Below, piece by piece: positions 35,046-46,995 of a DNA stretch of 64,000 nt. The DNA is from Cyclospora cayetanensis. Its lineage: Eukaryota > Apicomplexa > Conoidasida > Eucoccidiorida > Eimeriidae. The stretch is taken from contig NW_020312037.1 in NCBI RefSeq assembly GCF_002999335.1, positions 124,001 through 188,000 of the forward strand, given 5' to 3'. The notes under the pieces were generated by a model. The model had not been told where the DNA came from. It did no database searches and saw nothing but the letters and a program-made list of their open reading frames with translations. The translations under genes and the position numbers were made by a program. Within the stretch, counting starts at the first letter, position 1, and the number at the start of each line of letters is the position of its first letter.

Positions 35046-38000
35046 ATGAGTTCCTCTGAGGATGAAGATGTCCATGCAGTCTCCAGCGAAGAAGAGGAAG
35101 AGGAGGAGTTTTCAAGGCCTAAAAGTCATGGCACGAAGAAGAGAGCCAAGAAGACCATTGAACAGGTAGCTTTGAAACCCGAGAATATGTATGCGGCCTT
35201 CAAGTGGGGGGAGAGGCAGGGGAAGACGTCTTCTCTTGCTGTCGTTCCTGACTCTTTTTGCTGCCGCTGCTTTCTTTGTGTCAACCGAATTTTTATTGAA
35301 CAAGCTTCTTCTCCCCGTGTGCGTTTTTCCGGTTCCTTTGTTTTGGGCCGTGGTGGCCGCCAGCCTCTTGTATACACCTCTTTTTTTTCGATTCTGCTCT
35401 AAAAGGCGCGTCTTTCGATTGCTTGCATCTATGATGTCGGGTTGGCTTGCATTGCCAGACAGGGGGTGATGTGGTGTGCGTGTGCTCTCCCTGTGGTCCT
35501 CCTCAGCGGTATCAGAAGAAGTCTCAGCTTGACCATATTCTTCTGCGGCCGGACTCTTACATTGGCAGCACTGAGAAAAGTATCCAGCAGCTGTGGGTTA
35601 TGCCCGATGGGGCAGTCCGCATGCAGCTTAAGAACATTTCCTTTGCCCCTGGACTCTACAAAATCGTCGATGAGATCCTCGTGAATGCAGCAGACGTCAA
35701 AGCCCGAGAAACAGAGGGCCGAGAGGCTCCTCCGCGGGGAAAGATGACTGCAATCAAAGTCAATGTCGACCCCGCAGAAGGCATGATTCGAGTCTGGAAT
35801 GACGGGGAAGGTGAGAACATGCACATTCCCCCGCCCAATTGTGCGCATGAGTGTGTGTGTATGCGTATGTGAATGCATTTGTGAGTATGCTTATGTATGT
35901 ATGTTTGTGTATATATGCCTATATGTACATGCGTATGTGAATATTCGTATACGTGTTTATGTGTATGTATAGGAGTATGTGTATGTACATACATGTATAT
36001 GTTTGTGCATACATGTATATGTTCGCACATACATGTGTATGTATGCGTGTGAATGAAAGACTGCCCATTTTCCTCTTGTTTTTTTCTAAAACCTATAATG
36101 CCCCTAGTCTTTCTTCCACCAGGGTCTCTCTCTTGCACCTTGCCGCCCACTTTTGGAGTCGAGACTGTGTGTGAGGACTTGCTGGACAGGCTCTGTCTGC
36201 TGGACGGTTCCTGCTCCGAGCATGGTATCGTTTTTTCTTGCTGCGCTCCCTCGCGGCAGTCTCTTCTCCCCGGCTGTTTCCCTTCGTTTTGCACAGGTTG
36301 AGACTCTCTTGTGTCGGTGTGAGCGCCTTTTTCTCGCAGGTATTCCTGTGGCTATTCACAAGGAACACCAGGTGTACGTTGCGGAGCTGATCTTTGGCCA
36401 GCTGCTGACTAGCGATAACTACGATGACACGGAGGCGAGGGTAACAGGGGGTCGCAACGGCTTTGGTGCCAAGCTAACCAACATATTTTCTTCTTACTTC
36501 GAAGTCGAATGCGCCGACAGCAAGCGCAAGCAGTAGGGCCACACATTGCAGTCTGCTAGCCTTTTCCCATGCGATGCCTGCTGCCCTCCCCCGTGTGTGA
36601 AATGCGAAAAAAACGGGATCGTCTAACAAGGCCAGCACCCGGGGGGGTGCTGTGCGGGCGAAGGGGGTCACCTCAGCATACAGTCCGCTGAGGCCCCCTT
36701 CCTGCGCCTCTTTCCCTAAAGAAGAGGCCCTCTTCAGTCTATCGGATCTTACCTTTTGCTGCCGCGGGGTGAACATCTCCGGGGGCTCCCCCCCCTCGCT
36801 CACTACCGCGCCAACACCACGCCGCCTCGCGCTGCCACTCGTCTTCTCGAGTCTTTTCGCCTTCCGCATTGCATGCACTGCACCAGCCACGCAGCCAACC
36901 CTTCTTCACCTTTTCCTCGCCTTCCTCTTTTCTTTCCTCTTTCCTCTCCTCTGCATTTCTTTTTCCCCTCTCCTTCCCCTTTAAGACCTTTTACTTATGC
37001 GCGCTCGTGGCAGCCCTTGGCGGTCCATACTTTTGGGGGGTCATATGTGCAGCGTTCTAGAGGCCTCTGCGTGTGAGGATGCACGTGTTTTCTCTGCCTG
37101 CTGTTGTTGCGCACAGGAAAATCAAGGTAGTGTGGACAGATAATATGGGCAAGCAGCAGGCACCCGTGCTCACCCCTTTCAATGGCGCTGGCGACTTTGT
37201 CGCTGTAAAATTTAAGCCCGATCTCGGCCGCTTCGGGATGTCTACGTGCGGCATACCTACCCGCAAGCGAGCCCTTACCCCTTTTGTCAAAGTTTGCATG
37301 CCTCTGCAATGAAGGGCTCTAAACCCCTCCTAACAGCCTGAAGCCTTGAAGGGCGTGCTGACGTGTATCGCCTTCCCGGAGGGCACCTCCCGGCCTTCTC
37401 TTCTGCCTTGTGCGAAGAGCGCCTCTGGGCTTGGCTGTACAGACGCCTCTATGCAGGCTGGAAATGATGGGTGTTGCGCACAGGCTGGATGAGGACTTGA
37501 TCTCGTTGCTGCGCAAGCGGTGTTATGACCTGGCGGGGACGTCGGGGACGGCGGTGTATTGGAATGGCGTCCGCTTGCCTGTGAGGAGTTTTGTCGATTA
37601 CGTGGATTTGTATCTTGGAAGCTGCGGCTCTCGGAAGAAGGGCAATAGGGGTAAAGAGGCGGCGGGGAGGGGCAAGAAGAGGAAGCGAAAAAAGAAAAAG
37701 GGCAGCGGCGAAAGCAGCGAAAGCAGCGAAGGCAGCGATTCCGAGGCAGAGGACGCCGCAGAGACCCAGGCGGATGAAGACAAGGAAAATGAAAGGACAC
37801 CAGAGAAGCAAGTCATCAAAATCCACGAGAAAATGCACAGATGGGAGGTCGTCATAAGCCAGTCAGGTACAAATATGCCTTGCCCCCCGGCTGTCTGAGA
37901 CTTTCACTCGGCCTGACAGGCAAAAAGGCTGCGTAGTTATGGCATCCCTACGCTCAGCAGGGTGTCACAGACAGCGCAGTTTCTGCAGGACGCACAGAGA

Positions 38001-38561
38001 CCTTCTCGGGCAGAGAGAGAGAGATCGGCAAGGATGAAAGGAGGGGCTAGAACGAGACAAGGCTGCTGCTGCATGCATGCGGAGTTGCTTCTGTCCGCAG
38101 ATGGCAGCGGTTTCCAGCAGGTGTCCTTTGTCAACAGCATCTGCACTCCCAAAGGAGGTCACCATGTTAACCACGTCATTGAGCCCCTCCTCGCGGCGCT
38201 CGTCAAAAAGGCGAATGCGAAGAACAAGGGCGGCATGGAGATCAAGCCCCCGCATGTCAGGTATTGCTTGACCGAGGCATGCACTCTAGCGCGCTCTCTG
38301 CTGCACCTACACGACTAGGCCTTTTCCCCTCCTTCCTCCCCCCGTTTGTCTTTCCCTCCCGGATCGGCTGTAGCTAATAGCTGACTGACAAGCTGCCTAG
38401 CTGCTTAGAAGGACTTTAGTGGAGGCTACACTTGGATTCCACAGGAGGTGCCTTTTTTCGCAACCGTCGATGGCGACGGAGGAGCTGTGTGGTGGACTGC
38501 TAGCCAGGAGTGCTGACTACACCGACACACACAGACACACACAGACACAGACACAGACACA

Positions 38562-38627
<66 letters not shown>

Positions 38628-41600
38628 CGGGGCTGCTGTTTTCGCATTGGGGGCTTAACATTTGCAGGCAGCACCGTCCGGCTTTGTGGGAACCTTAGTA
38701 GGAGAGCACCGTGTCTCTGAGACTATTCCACATGCGCTTACTCCTGCGCAGGCAACATCTCTGGGTCTTTGTTAAATGCCTCATTGAGAACCCTGCTTTC
38801 GACTCCCAGACAAAGGAGACGCTAACCACCACCGTCTCCCGTTTCGGCAGCAAGTGCAACCTTTCCGAGAGGACAGTTAATGCCGTCGCCAAGTCTGCCA
38901 TCCTAGATGGCGTGCTGCTATGGGCACAAACGAAAGCGCAGGTGAGCAACAGTGCTAGGTGCCAGCCTGAAGAAGCGCGAGTGCCTCAAGAAAGGTTTGA
39001 TTCTCTTTTTGTTCAGATAGGGAGACCAGACCAGCACAGAGCGTAAAGCAGCTGCCTGCAGAACCTCTCGTCGATTTGTCTGAGCGCTGTTATTTCTGGC
39101 GTGCCTGTGCTACCAGGTAGAGCTAAGACGCCAAATGTCTGTAGGAAAGACGAAAGGCAAGGAGCGCCTCACGGGAATTTCCAAGCTCGAGGATGCAAAC
39201 GAGGCGGGTAAGAGAGGACCTCGTTCGCTGCCGCACAGGCCCCACCCACCTCTGCAACCGGCTGCCCCTCTTTGCAGATGCGTTCTTTCTCTTTTAATTT
39301 ACAAGCCTTTGCTGATAACGCACGCCTAAGGGTTGCTTTCAGACGTCCAGCCTAATATCTTACTCTAGCCACGGCACTAACAGTTTCGCCTGTGCAGTGA
39401 GGCCGCCGGTGCAAGAGGCTTCGGGGCGAGGAGACAGCTGTTGTACTTGGGAGGGCCTGACGTAGGTGCTGTGTGATAGGAGGACGGCATCATTTGGATG
39501 TCATTTGTGCGGAGGTCGCGGCAAATATCGGAGCTGCAGGCATCCATCCTCTAATTTGTTGAAGGATTGCCACGGCAGGCGTAAGGAAGGATTTTTTTTG
39601 CAGAAAGGCTTTGAGGATTTACCCTTTGTCCTACATGTGTTGCTGCAGGTGGTCGTTACGCCCAGGCATGCACATTGATTCTCACAGAGGGTGACAGCGC
39701 CAAAACGTCCTGCCTTGCCGGACTCTCCGTTGTGGGGAGGGAGAAGTATGGCGTGTTTCCTCTAAGGGTCGGCCTTCCTCTCCGGTTTCGCAGTTCGCAT
39801 TTAGAACTAGCTGCACTCCATAGATAGATTGGTTGGGATTTCCTTGGGGGCTGTTTCACAGTATGGCTTTAATAGGCATTGCATTTACATTCTAGCGACG
39901 ATAGAATACTCGGAGGGTGTAGCGGTATCAACAGGCATGCATGGTGGCAATTCCACATTTGTCAGGCACAGCTCTCAAGGGGGTGTCTCTTTGGCATTTG
40001 TGTGTTCTGGCCGCGCCGCTGGTTTGGTGTGTCACCCGCTGCTTTTTTCGGCACGTGTACGTCGCCCTGCGTGAAGCCCGTCTCGACTTTGAGCGTATTT
40101 GCAGCGTTCAGCGCGCGTTTTTTCCGGTGGGCTGTGGAATGCTTTGCTCCAGGGAAAGCTGCTGAATGTGCGCGAGGCCTCTTTCAAGCAGCTAAAGGAA
40201 AACCGCGAAATACAAAACATACTCCGAATCCTTGGCCTGCAGATTAATGACAAAGTTCAAGACACACGCGGCCTACGCTACGGATCACTCATGATCATGA
40301 CGGACCAAGTGTGTCTGCGTCCCGTTGAAATGCTGAAAGCTCTACAGATAAAGCCGATACAGCCCATGCAGGCCCCCGCGAAATTCCTAATTCGCCTGTT
40401 TTAGGTATAACACTGCATCCATCCGAGGAAATCTGAACGTGAATTTTACATGGCTAATGCGGTAGGGTCGCAAGGGGGGGCTCTGATGCTCGGGGGGGGG
40501 CGCTCTACTACGCGTGCAGGATTACGACGGTTCCCACATAAAGGGTCTGCTCATCAACATGCTGCACCACTACTGGCCTCATCTGCTCCAATGCAACCAC
40601 TTCCTTACGGAGTTCGTTACGCCTATCGTCAAGGTACTATTTCGTGAAAGACCCTGCCTTTGCGCCACCCTGAGAGCCTGTGATGTCCGTACACCCCATG
40701 CAGCCCCATGGGCGTTGCCTTTTTCCGGCCCAAATCGATTAAACTAGAGACGTAGGTACTAGGGGCGCATGCATACACAAATTCACACAGACATACATAC
40801 ATGCATGCATACATACATAAATACATATATGCATATACATATGTATATGTATACATACATGTATACACATACACTTATATGTGCCGTAACGTGCAGGTAT
40901 CCAAAGGCTCGGTAGAGAAGGCGTTCTTCACGCTTGTGGAGTACGACATGTGGAGAAAGCAGGCAGGCAACCTTTCTGGCTGGAAGATAAAGTACTACAA
41001 AGTGGGTCTAATATGCAGGTTTAGGCATATCGCGAGTTGCGATGTCATCGATTCGCCGCGAAAGGCACCCCCTTTCTCCCCCCCTTAGCCTTAGAGAGCC
41101 TGGGAGAGGACAGGACATGTGCTTGCTAGCGCCTCGAACGTTGGTTTTTGCTCACTCTCGGGCTTCAGGGTTTGGGAACGTCAACGGACAGAGAATTCAA
41201 GGACTATTTTCAGGCTCTCGATAAGCACAGAATTAGATTTCGATGGACAGGCAAGCTCGCTGACCACCCTTCGCTTTGTGGAATCCTTTGTCTACCTACT
41301 TACACATATAGGCAGCGACCCCGCGCGCGGTAGCAGCCAAGTGTGCTGGGTGCTACATGCTGGCGCTTTTCTGTGTCTGCCTCTTCCCAAGTGCAAAGAA
41401 AAGCATCACTTGTGGTCTGCCTCGGTAAATGTTTGTTGTCTGGCTTTGACATTCGTTCTTCTGCCCCTACGTGAGCCTCGGGCGGTTAGGACATTCCTGC
41501 GAGATGTGCGCGCGGCCTCTCAGGCAGTAACGACGGGGAGCTGATTGATATGGCCTTTAGTAAGAAGCGCGCAGAGGACAGGAAGCGGTGGCTGCAGGGT

Positions 41601-44600
41601 TACCGCGAGGGGACCTTTGTAGATCACTCCGTGCGTGAGCTTACCTTCTCTGACTTTGTGAATAAGGAGCTCGTGCAGTTTTCTCGTTACGATAACGAGC
41701 GCTCAATCCCGCAGCTTGTCGATGGCTGGAAGGTTGGGCAGCGCAAAGTGCTGTTTGCCGTCTTCAAGAAGAACACGAAGGCCGAGCTGAAGGTGGCGCA
41801 ACTCTCTGGGTATGTTGCCGAGCAGAGTGCGTATCACCACGGCGAGCAGTCTTTGCAGCAAACCATCATTACCATGGCCCAGCGGTTCGTTGGAAGCAAC
41901 AATCTTAATTTCCTTGAGCCCGTTGGTCAGTTCGGATCCAGAAAAGAGGGCGGGAAGGATGCGTCTGCACCCCGCTACATCTTTACAAAGCTCGCACCGT
42001 ACACACGCCTCGTTTTCCCCGAAGCCGATGACCCTCTGCTCGAGTACCTCTATGAGGAGGGGCAGAAGATCGAGCCGAAATACTACGTTCCTGTCATCCC
42101 CACCGTGCTTGTCAACGGCAGCGAAGGCATCGGCACGGGGTGGTCTTCCTTCATTCCCAACTTCAATCCCAGAGACATCATCGCCAACCTCAAGAGGTCA
42201 GCACGGCCGAATGTACCCCTGCCGACTCGATCTTGACCCGCTGCCCTTCTTTCCCCCCTCAAAGAGGCCATCTGATGCCACCGCACAGCCTGCCGCTTCT
42301 CCTCTAAACGCGTGCTCTTGTATGACTCCGTTGTGCCACCAGGTTCATTGCCGGGGAGGAAATGGTGCGCATGAAACCTTGGTATAGGGGGTTCAAGGGC
42401 GTCATCGAAGAAAGTCCCACCAAAATCGCATTCGAAACCGTCGGGCTCGTCGAGAGGAAAGGCGAAGATGTCATAGAAATCACCGAGTTGCCCATCAAGC
42501 GCTGGACACAGGTACGCATCCGCCTTGGACGCACGCATGCCACCGAATGTTTTTCTTGCACCAGCGTCGATGACACCTGCCAAGCCAGCCAAGAGCTGTA
42601 GGGTTCAGGATATTCTAGAGCTATCTCGACATCTGCTTCCTCTGCACCCTTATGGTTGGACCCCTTGTATCGCCTTTCCGGCGCGAAACTGCCAACCCTT
42701 CTTGGGGGAAGAAGAGGCTCTCGCTGCACAGCACCCCTCCACGCATGCGCTCTCCTCCACAACAGGATTACAAAGAGTGGCTCGAAGAGCAGTTACCGGC
42801 ACCCGAGAAGAAGGAGCCCTTAATCTCCGATTACCGAGACAGCAGCAGCCACGAAGACATCAAATTCGCCGTGAAAGTCTCCCCAGGTACGCTTCACTTG
42901 CCTTGGCTTCTGCATGCACTCTTTGCACATCAAGGTCCCTTCTCCCATGCCTCTTTCTCGGCGGCGTGCCACGTTCTACCCCGCTGCCCTTTTAGGCAAC
43001 GTAAAAAGGGCGCGTACATACGGCTCACATCAAGGTGTACATACACTTGCCATGTGCGCGGGTGGGGTGAATGCACCGTGCAGAGCGACTTGCGAGCACC
43101 GACGATGAAGGCCTCCTTAAGCTTTTCCGTCTGAAGTCATCTCTCAGCACTCAAAATTACCACCTCTTCAACGCCGAAGGGAGGGTCCAAAAGTACGCGG
43201 ACGAGCTGGAGATCATGCGCGATTTCGCGACCATCCGATTGGCATACTACGAGGTTAGTGAATACCCGCTTTGTCTTAATAGAGCCTATACTCCCGTCGG
43301 GAGGCATTTTCACCCTTTCACACGGCGAAAAAGCCCAACGGCATCCCTCTCCAATGGCTCGAACTTCGCGGAGAGCATTCATTTCTCCACTTAGGCGGAG
43401 AGGCCAACGCAGGATTCGGGAGATGCGTAACAGCGTCTTGTCTTGCACTGTACTCTTAGCAGCAATGGAAACAGTGTTCCCAACGTGTGCATGCGTCTGC
43501 CGAGCCACCACAGAAACGGAAGGCCTACCTCGTTGCTGTCTCGGAGAAGGAAAAGGCGATACTTTACAACCGCTCCCGCTTTATCAGTGCCGTGCTGTCC
43601 GGTGAACTGATTGTGAGCAACAAGCGCCGCCAGGCGCTCATTGAAGAGCTCTTCGCAAAGGCAAGCAGGCTGCACAGCTAGCTACACCTGCCCACCAGGT
43701 GCATTTGACGTCTTTACGATATCCCTCTTTCTCCTCAAGGAAACCGGGGCCACCTAAAACGATTGGGCTCCTTTCTTGCTTCCCGCAGATTTCTTGTACC
43801 TCGGAGAGCCTCCTACTTTGACGTGCATGCAAGTATATATATAAATTTATATACCTACTGATAGACGCGTGAATGCAGTGAGGTTGGGTATATATATATA
43901 TGGGTATGGGTGTAAATACGCATGTGTTGCTTGGCTTTCACATCCTAAATAGCTTGTATTGACCATTGCACGTTTCGACCACAGGGATATGATCCGATGC
44001 GCGAGCTTGAAAAGAAGTGTGCGGCTCTGATTGACAGCATCTTGAATCATAAGATTCCTCAGGAGCACGGTTTGTCTGTAAGTCGTCTGGGGGTCCTGCC
44101 CGGTTTCCTCAAGAGGGCCCTTACTGGATGTGCGTTTTCTGGAGGGTGGCATTTTTTTCATTTTTAGGGTATGCGGCTTGTTGACAAGCTCGTTGTGTCT
44201 GTTTTCAGGATAAAGAAAGCGCTGATGAAGAGCCTGCAACCGCCTGTGGGTGTGTCGGGTCAGATTTCGACTATCTCGTGGGGATGCCCCTCTGGAGTCT
44301 CACGGCTGAAAAGGTAATGGCTAGGTGGCAGCTTGTCGTGATGCGCAAGGAAGCGCAGAGCGTCAAAATCTACCTGCGTTTCTACGTGAAAAAGGCCATT
44401 CATATTTTTGGTGGCATGGCGCTTAAAGCGGCGCAGATTCAGCGCCCTGCAGTCCTCTGAATATTTTTTGGAAGGATATTCGGCGAAAGGTGAATGAGCT
44501 CTCGCAAGACCACCATGCCTTTTTCCCATTCATATGGCCGCCGCGTGCGTGATCGTAGGTTGCAGACCTCAAGAGACAGCTGCGAGACAAGGAAATTGAC

Positions 44601-46623
44601 CTGGAGGGGCTTCGTCAGACTGACATTCGGGCCTTATGGCTGAAGGACCTAGACGCCCTCTTGGAAGCCATTGAGAAGCAGGTACCGTACCGGCATGCGC
44701 ATGCCATAACTTTAAGCACCAATCGCAGTCTTGATCCTCCTCTAAAGCAAGAAAAGTATCAGCGGCGGATTCACAGGGTGCAAGAATCCGCCAGCATCTT
44801 GGGGATTTTCGGTGCGCATCGTGCGCTGTTAGGACGCAGCGGACCTTAAGCAGAGAGAGGCAGATCAAGCTTTCCACAGGCAGTTAGAAAGCAAGAAGGG
44901 CCTCAAGGGTTTCGCAGCGCTCAAGGGCAAACCCAAAGCTGCGAAGGAAGCGAGCGCGGCTGCCCCCAAAGTGGGGAGTGCCAAGTCGGCTTCCAAGACT
45001 CGCACGAAGAAGGTAGGGAGGGAGGGACCAACTACTTTGGATATCACTTTAGGCATGTCATGGATATCAATGGCAGGGGCTAATACGCTTTTAGCGCGAA
45101 CGTTTATATATATATATATGTGTGCAAATCCTAAAACATGTGGGCGTACACTCGAATGCCAGCTATTCTGTCCTGTTTGACTCAGGTTCACTCGAGCTCC
45201 GAGGAGGAATCGATTAGCTCTTCTGATGCTTCAGAAGAATCGCCTGACGAATTAAGTCTCGACGATGACTCTTCTGACGAAGACCGGCCACTAAAAGTGC
45301 GCGCAAGGCCCCCACAGACGCAACAGAAAACAAACGGGGTGCAGCCAGACGAGCCACCGAAGGCGGCTTGTTCAAAAGTTTCCCCATTGAGGGAAGGAGC
45401 TATACAAGGAGAAAAGCCATCCTTAGCCCCGCCCCTGTTCGGTACCAGTGCGTTGAGTGAAAAGAAAGAATCGGTTCAGGAAATCCAGGCCGCTCCTCCC
45501 CCGATACAGTCGCTTTCGCTTCTGGATCGGCTCCGGCTTGGGGGGGGCTGTTCCTTCTCCTCTTCAGCTCCCATTCGAACCAAACAGTTGACGCTCGATG
45601 AGATTTTTGCACCCACTGCCAGCAGCTCGAGCAAACCCTCAGAAGCTGGTAAACCTATCCAGACCTCCACCGTCAAGGCGTCAGAAACTTGGTAAGTTCT
45701 CGTGCAATTCAGACTCGACGGGCGGTCGCCTCTGCGTGACTCGCCCCTGCTACTCTGCGCTGTATCCTTCGAGTTCTTTAGTTGACTGAGTTCTCCTAGA
45801 GTACAAGGCATCCCTTCTGATACAAATTGTCGAAGAATGAGTGTCTCTAAAACAATCTACGACAGTCTGCACCCCTTGAGTGGGACTGTTTGCATTCCCT
45901 TGCTTTCGTGTGCTGCATTCCGTGTGCCCTGGCAGCGATCACAACGTAGCGCCAACGAACAGCATGGCCATTGGCACTGCGAGCGTTGAGGCAGACACTC
46001 TGAATTCGGGAATATTAAAAACTCCCCCCAAACCAAAGCGACGCCGGATACTTGCTGACTCTAGTGACTCTGACGGAGCCACAAAATCCACATCCAAGCC
46101 CAAGCAGGCCACTCCCAGAAAGTCCGCTTCGACGACACCTCAGAAGAGGCCTCAAACAACACCAAAGAAACACAAGCCGCAGCGTGACGACGAGGATTCG
46201 GATTCGGCCAGAGGTGAAGGTAGGCGATGCACGCTAGCCTGGCATACCGACGGCAGGCCCCTCGTTGTATTCGTTGAACAACAAATGTTGAAACACGTTT
46301 GAATAAAAATTCGTGCAAAAATATCTTTGGGAGGATTGCATCTGTGTAAAAGTGTGTTGGCTGAAGGCCTTGAATAGTATTGGTCTCCACATTTGTATCT
46401 ACTAGTACCATGACTACAGGCAGCTGAAATAAGTGCCATGTGTTACACGCCACTTTCAGACTCCCACATTGGAGAATCCCCTATAGCATCCAACAGGCCC
46501 CGTCGGGCTGCAGCACAAGCGCCGAAGAAATACACAGTGGCATCTTCGGAATCAAGCAACGGCGAAAGCGATGAGTCTGAAGAGGCGTCAGAGGCAGAGA
46601 GCATTTCCGAAGACGATGAATAG
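35046..46623 (+). CDS. TOP2: DNA topoisomerase II (25 exons, 1635 aa)
   Basis: Type IIA enzyme that passes one duplex through another using ATP; nuclear, needed for decatenation. Exons: 35046-35165, 35507-35810, 36340-36532, 37117-37245, 37457-37866, 38101-38260, 38752-38941, 39117-39207, 39649-39767, 40153-40308, 40520-40633, 40897-41001, 41169-41250, 41524-42196, 42343-42511, 42766-42886, 43084-43253, 43514-43660, 43985-44077, 44209-44313, 44559-44681, 44833-45012, 45186-45691, 45936-46219, 46460-46623 (4908 nt). ATPase: DEILVNAAD, NDGEG, GGRNGFGAKL. Transducer loop: SQTK. TOPRIM: EGDSAK (Glu546) and Asp623-x-Asp625-x-Asp627-Gly, split between exons 10 and 11. Catalytic Tyr876 in PRYIFT (41976-41978). 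The acidic N-terminus and Ser/Asp/Lys-rich C-terminal 350 residues are disordered, with KRRR signals. Exon 5 carries a Lys-rich then acidic insertion. Introns 13 and 18 start with GC. Exon 4 could end at 37239 instead. Nothing essential is missing. Confidence 0.95.
35855..36050. repeat. TATG/TGTA simple repeat in TOP2 intron 2
   Basis: Imperfect TATGTATG and TGTATATG runs in the intron 35811-36339. They create the His/Thr-rich and Tyr/Met-rich ORFs seen on both strands there. Confidence 0.85.
37630..37800 (+). other. Lys-rich then acidic insertion in topoisomerase II
   Basis: Within exon 5, between the end of the ATPase lobe (FVDYVDLYLGS) and the transducer start (HEKMHRWEVV). It begins with a basic run (KKRKRKKKKG), followed by Ser/Glu/Asp-rich sequence (SSESSEGSDSEAEDAAE). 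In human topoisomerase II alpha the corresponding linker is only about 15 residues, so roughly 60 residues are added. It is likely disordered; the basic half could be a nuclear localisation or DNA-contacting patch. Confidence 0.7.
38524..38625. repeat. (AC)n microsatellite in TOP2 intron 6
   Basis: About 31 uninterrupted AC units at 38563-38625, preceded by an interrupted ACAG/ACAC stretch from 38524. Lies within the intron 38261-38751. Confidence 0.97.
40765..40880. repeat. ATAC/ATGC-rich simple repeat in TOP2 intron 11
   Basis: Imperfect CATACATA and TATATGCATA runs immediately before the acceptor at 40896. Confidence 0.85.
43834..43905. repeat. TA-rich repeat in TOP2 intron 18
   Basis: Two TATATATA tracts within the intron 43661-43984, the same intron that begins with GC. 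A shorter (TA)n lies at 45106-45119 in intron 22. Confidence 0.8.
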
Positions 46624-46995
46624 CTCAGCACAGCAGGCGGCAGCACACTGCCTGACTTCCGAGGTTCGCCCTCGTAGCAACTCTGCTTGCTACATGACGC
46701 AATACAACGCCGGAAACGCGTTGCACGTTTCCGCGAGCGAACCGTCATTTGTTTGTGCAGTTGAGAAGCAAAGGGAAGCCTCTCCGGCGCGCTACTGTAT
46801 ACGTAGTTGCTTTAGGGTATTGTGCAGGCGCGGTGCGTGTTAGGGAATCCAACTTTTCACTTTTTAGAGACAAAAATACATTGGCTGTGTCCCACGATGG
46901 CCCTGTGGACTATTCTAAAATTTCGGCAGACGCTTGGAGGCAACTAAGGATTGCATCTTCTTAAAATGATGGTTAACATGGGTGCGAAAATTCTC

